Assembly (NCBI RefSeq): GCF_003865135.1
Contig: NZ_BHZC01000001.1
Span: 2,108,001 to 2,172,000, forward strand
Source of the DNA: Streptomyces chrestomyceticus JCM 4735
Lineage (GTDB): Bacteria > Actinomycetota > Actinomycetes > Streptomycetales > Streptomycetaceae
Reading direction: 5' to 3'
Length of the DNA: 64,000 nucleotides
Made by a program: the position numbers and the translations under genes. The notes below the pieces were generated by a model. That model did not search any database. It was given only the letters and a program-made list of their open reading frames with translations, and had not been told where the DNA came from. Positions within the stretch are counted from its first letter, which is position 1, and the number at the start of each line of letters is the position of its first letter. Shown one piece after another: positions 57,986-64,000 of this stretch.

Positions 57986-58014
57986 GCCGTATACGGCAGC
58001 GTGCCCCGTATACG
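57986..58014. promoter_or_regulatory. Two CGTATACG palindromes between rok7B7 and xylF
   Basis: A 12-bp perfect palindrome GCCGTATACGGC (57986-57997) and a second CGTATACG (58007-58014), 19 bp apart start to start. The second ends directly at the rok7B7 stop. Paired palindromes two helical turns apart suggest cooperative repressor binding. Confidence 0.5.
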
Positions 58015-59304
58015 TCAGGCAATGGCAGAGGAACCGGTGCCGTCGGCGGGCCGGGCACCGGCGGCGGCGGGCACACCGGGGGCCGGCCGCCTGTCCGGCT
58101 GCGCGGCCCCGTCGGCGGACAGCGTGCCGTCCAGCAGCGTCGAGTCGCCCATCTCGCTCAGCACCAGCGCCAGTGCGCCGAGCACCTCGGCCCGGCCGCC
58201 GAGCGTCCCCGGCACGATTCCCAACTGCCGCGCCGCGCTGGGGATCGCGTACCGCGACACCGACTCCCTTATCGGCCCGAGCACCAGCTCCCCGGCCTCC
58301 GCGAGGTCGCCGCCGAGCACCACCCGGCTCGGGTTGAGCAGGTTGCACAGATTGGCCACCCCGCTGCCGATGTGCCGCCCCACGTCCCCGATCACCCGGC
58401 GGCAGCCCGGGTCGCCCTCCCGGGCCAGCCGGACCACCTCCGCCATGGTCAGGTCGGGGCCGTGACTGGGCTGGAGCAGCGGGAGCACGTACCGGGCGGC
58501 GGTGAAGGTCTCCAGGCAGCCGCGGTTGCCGCAGCGGCAGACCGGCCCGGACTCGTCCAGCGTGATGTGCCCGATCTCGCCCGCGGTGCCGCCCGGGCCC
58601 CGGTAGATCTGGCCGCTGATGACCAGGCCCGCGCCGACGCCGCTGGCGACCTTGATGTACGCCAGGTCGGCGGCGCCCCGCCCGCTGCCCCAGACCAGCT
58701 CGCCGAGCGCGCCGAGGTTGGCGTCGTTGTCGACGTACACGCCGACGCCCAGCCGGCCGGACAGTTCCTCGCTCGGGTTCGTCCCGCTCCAGCCCGGCAG
58801 GATGGCGGTCGAGCCGAGCGTGCCGGACTCCACGTCGATCGGGCCCGGGACGCCGAGGCCGACGCCGATGACCTTGCCCGGGCCGACGCCGGTCGCCTCG
58901 ACCAGCCGGTTGACCAGGCGCTCGGCCCGGTCGAAGCCCTCCGCGGCGGAGGCGTCCACGTCGATCGGCTCGGTCTCCTCGGCGAGCACCTGGTGGGCGA
59001 GGTTGCCGACCGCGACCCGCAGGTGCGAGTGGCCGAAGTCGACGCCCACCACGATCCCGGCGTCGCCGGAGAGCGAGACGCTGCGGGCCCGGCGGCCGCC
59101 GGCCGAGGTCGGGGTGACCTCGACGGTCCCGGCGTCCTTCAGTTCCCGCACGATGTTGGAGACGGTGGCCGCCGACAGGCCCGTGCTCCGGGCGATCTCC
59201 GCCTGGGTGAGCGAACCCGCCATGCGCACCGCGCGTACGACCCGCTCCAGATTGGCCCGGTGCAGCGAGGACTGCGAACCCGGAGTCTCCATCGACTCAT
59301 CCAC
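58015..59304 (-). CDS. rok7B7: ROK-family transcriptional regulator Rok7B7 (429 aa)
   Basis: Winged-helix repressor with a sugar-kinase-like domain. N-terminal helix-turn-helix 'GSLTQAEIARSTGLSAATVSNIVRELKDAGTVEVTPTSAGGRRARSVSLSG', then the ROK fold: 'VVGVDFGHSHLRVAVGNL', 'GVGLGVPGPIDVESGTL', 'VYVDNDANLGALGELVWGSG', 'GVGAGLVISGQIYRGPGGTAGEIGHITLDESGPVCRCGNRGCLETF' (C-x-C-G-x-x-G-C zinc site). In S. coelicolor, Rok7B7 (SCO6008, from memory) affects xylose uptake, carbon catabolite repression and antibiotic production. Start: GTG 59304 (MDESMETP); ATG 12 nt downstream is an alternative. Flanked by xylFGH and ngcEFG. Confidence 0.92.
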   Translation of the reverse strand: MDESMETPGSQSSLHRANLERVVRAVRMAGSLTQAEIARSTGLSAATVSNIVRELKDAGTVEVTPTSAGGRRARSVSLSGDAGIVVGVDFGHSHLRVAVGNLAHQVLAEETEPIDVDASAAEGFDRAERLVNRLVEATGVGPGKVIGVGLGVPGPIDVESGTLGSTAILPGWSGTNPSEELSGRLGVGVYVDNDANLGALGELVWGSGRGAADLAYIKVASGVGAGLVISGQIYRGPGGTAGEIGHITLDESGPVCRCGNRGCLETFTAARYVLPLLQPSHGPDLTMAEVVRLAREGDPGCRRVIGDVGRHIGSGVANLCNLLNPSRVVLGGDLAEAGELVLGPIRESVSRYAIPSAARQLGIVPGTLGGRAEVLGALALVLSEMGDSTLLDGTLSADGAAQPDRRPAPGVPAAAGARPADGTGSSAIA

Positions 59305-59474
59305 TCCCGCCTGTAGCGCCCGGCACGACGACCGGCCGCCGGCCGGGCCACGTCGACGGGACCCGGCTTGTCTCCAACATGTGAATCTAAGCTGACGTGC
59401 CCGGGTCCGGTTCCGTCAAGTCCTCGACCGGGTGCACCGGGCCTGTGGCCGAAACCCGGCCGTCCCCCGGCACC

Positions 59475-59520
59475 GCGGCAGCCCCCGTACCCGCCTGATG
59501 GCGGGGGCGGGGGCTGCCGC
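59475..59520 (-). terminator. Large hairpin terminator downstream of ngcG
   Basis: Outer stem GCGGCAGCCCCCG (59475-59487)/CGGGGGCTGCCGC (59508-59520), 13 bp, plus inner CCCGCC/GGCGGG, loop TGAT. It lies 64 nt past the ngcG stop on the reverse strand and insulates the ngc operon from rok7B7. Confidence 0.85.
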
Positions 59521-59583
59521 ACCGTACGGGCGCACAGCGCGCCGGCAAGCGGCTCGCACCGGCTTGCGCGCCGGTTCGCGGAG

Positions 59584-60492
59584 CTACTTCAGGGCGCCCG
59601 CTGTCAGCCCCGCCACCACCTGCCGCTGGAAGATGATGTACGCGCCGAGCACCGGCAGCATGGCGATGGTCAGGCCCGCGAACAGCCCGGACCAGTCACC
59701 CTTGTACCCCTGACTGACCGCCAGCGCGACCAGTCCCTGGGTCAGCACCTTCTTGTCCGGGTCGCCGACGTTCAGCACCGTCGGCAGCAGGTACTGGTTC
59801 CACTGCCCCAGGAAGTTGAAGATGCCGACGCTGATCAGGCCCGGCTTCGCCATCGGCAGCATGACCTGGAAGAACGTCCGCGTGTGGGACGCGCCGTCGA
59901 TCAGCGCGGCCTCCGCCACCGACGACGGCAGCGTTCTGAAGAACCCGCTGAGGAAGAAGACGGTGAACGGCAGGGAGTACGCGATGTAGACCAGGATCAG
60001 ACCGTGGTAGGTGTCCAGCAGGGCCATGTTCTTCATGACGAAGAACAGCGGGACCAGCGCCAGGATGATCGGGAAGCCCATCCCGCCCACGAACAGGAAG
60101 TAGATGAAGCGGTTTCCCGGGAAGTCGAACCGGGCCAGGACGTACGCCGCCATCGAGCCCAGCAGCATCGTGCCGATCAGTGAACCGCCCACCACCACCA
60201 GCGAGTTGAAGAAGTACTGGCCCATGTTGGCCTTGTCCCAGGCGCGCGCCCAGTTGTCGAAGTGCAGCGCCGACGGCAGCCCCCAGGGCGAGCCGAAGAT
60301 CTCCCCGTCGTCCTTGAAGGAGCTGACCACCGCCCACAGCAGCGGCATGGTCACCAGCAGGCCCCAGATGACCAGGACGCCGTGCGAGAAGACGTTCAGG
60401 ACCCGCCCTTCACCGCTCTCGCCCGACTTGCCGCCCTTGCCGCCCGCGCCGCCCCGGCCCGTCACGGCCGGGGGCTTGGTCTGCACGCTCAT
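59584..60492 (-). CDS. ngcG: Carbohydrate ABC permease NgcG (302 aa)
   Basis: CUT1-class (MalG-like) permease with six helices. After a ~28-residue Gly/Lys-rich lead come 'VFSHGVLVIWGLLVTMPLLWAVVSSFKDDGEIFGSPW' and 'FFNSLVVVGGSLIGTMLLGSMAAYVLARFDFPGNRFIYFLFVGGMGFPI', and the EAA motif is 'SVAEAALIDGASHTRTFFQVMLPMAKPGLISVGIFNFLGQWNQY'. ATG 60492 overlaps the ngcF stop by one nucleotide (TGATG). Orthologue by position and sequence of the permease in the N-acetylglucosamine/chitobiose transporter NgcEFG (SCO6005-6007 in S. coelicolor, from memory). Confidence 0.9.
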   Translation of the reverse strand: MSVQTKPPAVTGRGGAGGKGGKSGESGEGRVLNVFSHGVLVIWGLLVTMPLLWAVVSSFKDDGEIFGSPWGLPSALHFDNWARAWDKANMGQYFFNSLVVVGGSLIGTMLLGSMAAYVLARFDFPGNRFIYFLFVGGMGFPIILALVPLFFVMKNMALLDTYHGLILVYIAYSLPFTVFFLSGFFRTLPSSVAEAALIDGASHTRTFFQVMLPMAKPGLISVGIFNFLGQWNQYLLPTVLNVGDPDKKVLTQGLVALAVSQGYKGDWSGLFAGLTIAMLPVLGAYIIFQRQVVAGLTAGALK

Positions 60493-61415
60493 CAGAACTC
60501 CAGTCGCTCACGCCGGCCCAGCCGCATGACGATGGCCGAGAAGATCAGGGTCACTATCAGCAGGGAGACGCCGATCGAGGTGGCGTAACCGGCCTGACCG
60601 TCGCGGAAGGTCTTCTGATAGACGTAGAGCGGCAGGACCTCGGTGGAATAGTCGGGGCCGCCCGGCCCGACACTCATGATCTGCACGAAGGCGAAGGCCG
60701 ACACGTCCAGGGCGAGAATGCCCATGTAGATCCAGCCGGTCTGCACCGTGTCCCAGAGCAGCGGCAGGGTGATTCTGAAGAACGTGTTGAAGCGGTTGGC
60801 GCCGTCCAGCAGCGCGGCCTCGTAGAAGTCCTTCGGTATGGAACTCATGCCGGCCGAGAAGAGCACGACGTAGAAGCCGACATTGGCCCAGATCATCGCG
60901 CCCATGATGCACCAGAGCGCGAGTTGCGGATCCCCCAGCCAGTCGGGTTGCACGCCGCCCAGTCCGATCGCGTTGAAGAACGCGTTCAGCGCGCCGCTCT
61001 CCGGGTTGTACGCGAACTGGAAGAGCAGGGCGACGATCGGGATCGACAGCACCTGCGGGAAGAAGTACAGAATCTTGTACGTGCCGGAGCCGCGTACACC
61101 GCCGATGACCGCCTTCTTCCTGCGGCGGCCACCGACGTTGAGCATGAAGGCGAAGAAGAGCCCGAGCGAGAGCGTCACCACCGGCAGCAGCAGCAACAGC
61201 GTCACACTGTTTCCCACCGAGGCCCAGAAGACGCTGTCCTTGAAGAGACGCGTGTAGTTGTCGAACCCGACCATTCTCATGTCCGAGCTCAGGCCGGTCC
61301 AGTCCGTGAAGGAGTAGTAGATCGCCTGCACGAACGGCGATATCACGAAGATCGCGTATATCGCCAGCGGGAGGACCAAGAACCCTGCGATGAAGCGGTA
61401 TTTACCGTGCTGCAT
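60492..61415 (-). CDS. ngcF: Carbohydrate ABC permease NgcF (307 aa)
   Basis: CUT1-class MalF-like permease, six helices: 'FIAGFLVLPLAIYAIFVISPFVQAIYYSFTDWTGL', 'SVTLLLLLPVVTLSLGLFFAFMLNVGG', 'TYKILYFFPQVLSIPIVALLFQFAYNPESGALN', and the EAA motif 'DFYEAALLDGANRFNTFFRITLPLLWDTVQTGWIYMGILALD'. ATG 61415 (MQHGKYRF); ngcE ends 70 bp upstream. It forms the heterodimeric channel with NgcG. No ATPase gene is in the operon, consistent with use of the shared MsiK ATPase known in Streptomyces. Confidence 0.92.
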   Translation of the reverse strand: MQHGKYRFIAGFLVLPLAIYAIFVISPFVQAIYYSFTDWTGLSSDMRMVGFDNYTRLFKDSVFWASVGNSVTLLLLLPVVTLSLGLFFAFMLNVGGRRRKKAVIGGVRGSGTYKILYFFPQVLSIPIVALLFQFAYNPESGALNAFFNAIGLGGVQPDWLGDPQLALWCIMGAMIWANVGFYVVLFSAGMSSIPKDFYEAALLDGANRFNTFFRITLPLLWDTVQTGWIYMGILALDVSAFAFVQIMSVGPGGPDYSTEVLPLYVYQKTFRDGQAGYATSIGVSLLIVTLIFSAIVMRLGRRERLEF

Positions 61416-61485
61416 GACTACCGATCCCGTTCTTTCCCCGCGACTGCCGTGACGGCCACCGCTGGTGACGCGTGAGCTGCACCGG

Positions 61486-62928
61486 TCAGCGCTTGTACTT
61501 CTTGACGCTGCTGTCCTCGCGCGTCTCGTCCGCGTACTTCTGGATCTTGTTGATCGCCTCGTCGGGAGTCATCCGGCCCGCCATCATCTCGCCCAGCGCG
61601 CCGACGCCGATCTTCTCCTTCTGCAGCGCCACGTACCAGTCCTGGATCCGCGGGTTGACGATGTTCTGACCGGCCTTCTGCAGCGCCTGCTGCGCCGAGT
61701 CCAGGCCCGGGGGCAGCTTCAGGCCCTCCGTGCCGCCGTTCAGCGAGGTGAGCGAGGAGACCTGCTTGATGAAGTTCTGCGAGGACTTCTTGCTGAGCAT
61801 GATGCGCAGCATCTCCATGCCGCCGGGGACGTTCTTGGCCTGCCTGGGCACGATGTACGGCTCGCCGCCGGAGGCCCAGATGGTGCCGAACGGCATCTTG
61901 TCCGAGCCGGACAGGCTGGACGGCGCGCCGACCGAGAGCTGGAAGTCGGGGTTCTTCCCGATCTGCTGGGCCGACTCGTTCTCCACCCACGACCCGTTGG
62001 GTATGAACAGCGCCTTGCCCTCGGCCCACGCCTTCTGCGACTGGAGGTGGTCCAGGCCCGGCGAGCCCTTGAGGACGTAGCCCTTCTTGTACAGCTCGTA
62101 GTACGCGTCGAAGGCGGCCTTGACGGCCGGGTCCTTCCAGGCGTTCGGCTCCAGGTTGTCTATCTTGCGGAGCACCTCCGCACCGCCGATCTTGGCGATG
62201 AAGGGGTAGAGGCTGAAGGGGAGGTAGTACGGGTACTTGCCGGGATAGGTCCAGCCGGCGACGCCCTTCTTCTTCGCCTTCTCGCACACGGCGAGCATCT
62301 CGTCCCAGGTCTCGGGATACTCGGCGTCGGCCACCTTCTTCAGGTTGGTCTTGGAGTACCAGACGCCGTAGACCGTGTACGCGTAGTACATGATCCAGGT
62401 TTCCTTGCCGCCGAACTGGCCCATCTCGACGACGCCGGGGCGCAGGGTGTCGCGCACCTTCTTGCTCGGATCGTCCATCGACGGCGCGTCGAGCAGCGGG
62501 GTGAGGTCGGCGAGCTGGTTCTTGGAGACCAGGGTGCCGAAGTCCATCTGCTCGGCCCCGGAGTTGTCCACGAGGTCCGGCGGGTTGCCGCCGTTGAAGC
62601 GCGGCTGCAGGGTGGACTGGATCTTCTGGGTGGAGGTGAGCTTGACCTTTCCCTTGGTCTTGGGGAAAGCGGCGACATATTCGGCCTGCGCGTCCTTGGC
62701 GTACTTGTCGCCGAATCCGCCGTCGAAGATGACGACGTCGAGGGCGGCACTGTCATTGACCGCCAGCGGATTCTTGGCGGACTTCTCCCCCTTTTCGACC
62801 TTCTCGCCGCCTCCATCGCCACTGCTCGCACACGCCGACAGCGCGCTCATGGCCGGTACGGTGACGATTCCGAGCGCCGCGGCCCGCTTGATCAGGTCGC
62901 GACGGCTGAAATCTGAGGTGGATCCCAT
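61486..62928 (-). CDS. ngcE: Carbohydrate-binding lipoprotein NgcE (480 aa)
   Basis: Extracellular solute-binding protein of CUT1 type. N-terminus MGSTSDFSRRDLIKRAAALG combines a twin-arginine motif (S-R-R-D-L-I-K) with a lipobox (L-S-A-C, Cys33). The body has 'FPKTKGKVKLTSTQKIQSTLQPRFNGGNPPDLVDNSGAEQMDFGTLVSKNQLADLTPLLDAP', 'VYGVWYSKTNLKKVADAEYPETWDEMLAVCEKAKKKGVAGWTYPGKYPYYL' and 'AWAEGKALFIPNGSWVENE'. ATG 62928 is chosen (gagga 7 nt upstream, Tat signal starts there). By family it binds GlcNAc or chitobiose. Divergent from a GH92 gene across about 420 bp. Confidence 0.92.
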   Translation of the reverse strand: MGSTSDFSRRDLIKRAAALGIVTVPAMSALSACASSGDGGGEKVEKGEKSAKNPLAVNDSAALDVVIFDGGFGDKYAKDAQAEYVAAFPKTKGKVKLTSTQKIQSTLQPRFNGGNPPDLVDNSGAEQMDFGTLVSKNQLADLTPLLDAPSMDDPSKKVRDTLRPGVVEMGQFGGKETWIMYYAYTVYGVWYSKTNLKKVADAEYPETWDEMLAVCEKAKKKGVAGWTYPGKYPYYLPFSLYPFIAKIGGAEVLRKIDNLEPNAWKDPAVKAAFDAYYELYKKGYVLKGSPGLDHLQSQKAWAEGKALFIPNGSWVENESAQQIGKNPDFQLSVGAPSSLSGSDKMPFGTIWASGGEPYIVPRQAKNVPGGMEMLRIMLSKKSSQNFIKQVSSLTSLNGGTEGLKLPPGLDSAQQALQKAGQNIVNPRIQDWYVALQKEKIGVGALGEMMAGRMTPDEAINKIQKYADETREDSSVKKYKR

Positions 62929-63119
62929 GCGCAAGTCCTCGCCTTCTTCAGGACTCAGGCGGTGTACCGGAGCCACCCCGGCACCGCGGGTCAGATGAAG
63001 CTGAGTTGTACGGGATGTGCACCGGGCGCGCCAGGGATGTGCGGGGCCGATTTCTTGTGCTGCCCCGCAGGTCCTCCCGGGTCCGGGACGCCGTTCGCAC
63101 AGACGCTCGGACGCCGACA

Positions 63120-63149
63120 GGTATAGTCCACTTCACGTCAACTCGGCAA
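63120..63149 (-). promoter_or_regulatory. Possible ngcE promoter
   Basis: Reverse-strand TTGCCG (complement 63144-63149), 18-nt spacer, TATACC (complement 63120-63125), about 190 nt upstream of ngcE. Moderate consensus match only. Confidence 0.3.
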
Positions 63150-63250
63150 GATCGTAAGCAAGTTCGGGCCGCCATCTTTCCCGAGTTGAGACCTCGCCGG
63201 TATGCATCGCTTCGGCCACGGACTTCCGGCCGCCGCACACTGGGTCACCC

Positions 63251-63280
63251 TTGACAACAAAGGCCCCACGCACCTTACTT
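63251..63280 (+). promoter_or_regulatory. Probable GH92 gene promoter
   Basis: Consensus -35 TTGACA (63251-63256), 18-nt spacer, TTACTT (63275-63280), 70 bp before the GTG at 63350. A TACTTAT lies one base further on. The best sigma-70-like promoter in the window. Confidence 0.45.
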
Positions 63281-63349
63281 ATCTCTGCGTTATGGAGCTG
63301 ACAACGATGTCACTTCCTGGGAATGTCGCCTTCACCGAGAGGTACGCGC

Positions 63350-64000
63350 GTGCGGCTCAGACACCGGCACAGACCCCTGCCCGGCACGGCCCGTTCCGTC
63401 GCACTCGCGGCCGCGGCCCTGCTCGTCCTGACGGCCTCCTCCCCCGCCGTCGCGTCCCCGCCCCAAAAGCCCCTGGAAAAGCGGACGTTCATCTCCTCCT
63501 TCGAGGACGGTGATCCGCAGCCGGACTGGCGGGACACCGTCGAGACCGGCCCGGACGGCACCGGGAAGACCTCCGGGGTGGGCCCGGAGAGCGGTCCGGG
63601 CGCCGGGATGAGCAGCCACCCCGACTCGGGCCCCACCGCTTCCCCCACGGCCAGGACCAACGCGGGCTTCAGCGGGTTGCGGGCCCTGCGGTACGCGGGG
63701 ACACACACCGCGGCCGGCCGGGGCCACTCGTACAACAAGGTCTTCGACGTCGAGGTGCCCGTCACCCGCGCGACCTCCCTCTCGTACAAGGTCTTCCCCG
63801 AGATGGCCGCCACCGACCTGGGCTACCCCGCCACCCATGTCGCGCTCGACCTGGCCTTCACCGACGGCACGTACCTGAGCGAGCTGCGCGCCACCGACCA
63901 GAACGGCGCCCCGCTGACACCGCGCGGCCAGGCCGACGCCAAGACGCTCTACGTCAACCAGTGGAACCACCGCCAGTCGCGCATCGGCGACGTGGCGGCG
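63350..64000 (+). CDS. GH92 family alpha-mannosidase-like glycoside hydrolase, N-terminal part
   Basis: Open from GTG 63350 to the window edge (217 codons). A Sec signal peptide ('RSVALAAAALLVLTASSPAVA') is followed by 'FISSFEDGDPQPDWRDT', 'GFSGLRALRYAGTHTAAGRGHSYNKVFDVEVPVTRATSLSYKVFPEM', 'GYPATHVALDLAFTDGTYLSELRATDQNGAPLTPRGQADAKTLYVNQWNHRQSRIGDVAA'. This N-terminal pattern is that of large secreted GH92 exo-alpha-mannosidases, often over 1000 aa with added carbohydrate-binding modules. 'gagagg' is 7 nt upstream of the GTG. Its neighbour ngcEFG suggests a glycan-harvesting locus. Confidence 0.8.
   Translation, partial: MRLRHRHRPLPGTARSVALAAAALLVLTASSPAVASPPQKPLEKRTFISSFEDGDPQPDWRDTVETGPDGTGKTSGVGPESGPGAGMSSHPDSGPTASPTARTNAGFSGLRALRYAGTHTAAGRGHSYNKVFDVEVPVTRATSLSYKVFPEMAATDLGYPATHVALDLAFTDGTYLSELRATDQNGAPLTPRGQADAKTLYVNQWNHRQSRIGDVAA

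Overview
The window is a high-GC actinomycete chromosome segment, almost certainly Streptomyces. Third codon positions are strongly G/C, many genes start with GTG, Tat and lipobox signals are common, and the run rnd-thiolase-fadB ... dxs-xylHGF-ROK regulator-sugar ABC operon matches, as I remember it, the S. coelicolor region around SCO6005-SCO6031. No tRNA, rRNA, CRISPR array or prophage was seen. I count about 50 intact or near-intact genes, 4 gene remnants and one essential-looking gene with a frameshift.

Layout. 0-9 kb: DUF1707 protein (partial), GNAT, trehalohydrolase TreZ, DJ-1/PfpI protein, PucR regulator, metallophosphoesterase, MsrB, MurC. 9-13 kb: a NarL-type two-component system divergent from an ABC exporter. 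13-17.6 kb: UspA-like protein, RibD-C reductase, ZapE, Tat-exported PhoX-like protein. 17.6-18.4 kb: a scar with an IS5-type transposase stub and head-to-head remnants of a MerR regulator and an EthD-family gene. 18.4-24.2 kb: zinc-ribbon mini-protein, small ABC system, AIM24 divergent from a PTH2-like hydrolase, darcynin divergent from LysR, NERD protein. 24.3-30 kb: LysE exporter, then a DUF692/MNIO enzyme translationally linked to a TIGR04222-type membrane protein with an 11-cysteine tail, then secreted DUF4142 and DUF1996 proteins. 30-41 kb: secreted alpha/beta hydrolase, hemQ, frameshifted hemG, DUF4349 lipoprotein, thiolase, aldehyde dehydrogenase, CoA-disulfide-reductase-like flavoprotein, hemE. 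41-49 kb: DUF3000, NarL-like regulator, RNase D, PepSY lipoprotein, fadA-fadB beta-oxidation pair, NUDIX, NYN-like protein. 49.6-53.6 kb: amino-acid permease and dxs. 54-64 kb: sugar uptake, with xylFGH, the ROK repressor Rok7B7, ngcEFG (chitobiose/GlcNAc type ABC importer) and the start of a GH92 mannosidase.

How they work together. hemE, hemG and hemQ belong to the coproporphyrin-dependent heme route. fadA/fadB and the second thiolase serve acyl-CoA degradation. The right-hand 10 kb is a carbon-uptake locus under a ROK regulator. The MNIO plus Cys-rich TIGR04222 pair resembles a RiPP-like cysteine-modification system, and I regard it as the most interesting functional candidate.

Two structures not captured by gene calls stand out. 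First, at least eight genes have their 3' end, stop codon included, tandemly duplicated into the following intergenic DNA (periods of 16 to 44 bp). Second, about ten genes have a -10-like hexamer 6-8 nt before the start codon, pointing to leaderless mRNAs. Strong GC hairpins sit at most gene ends.
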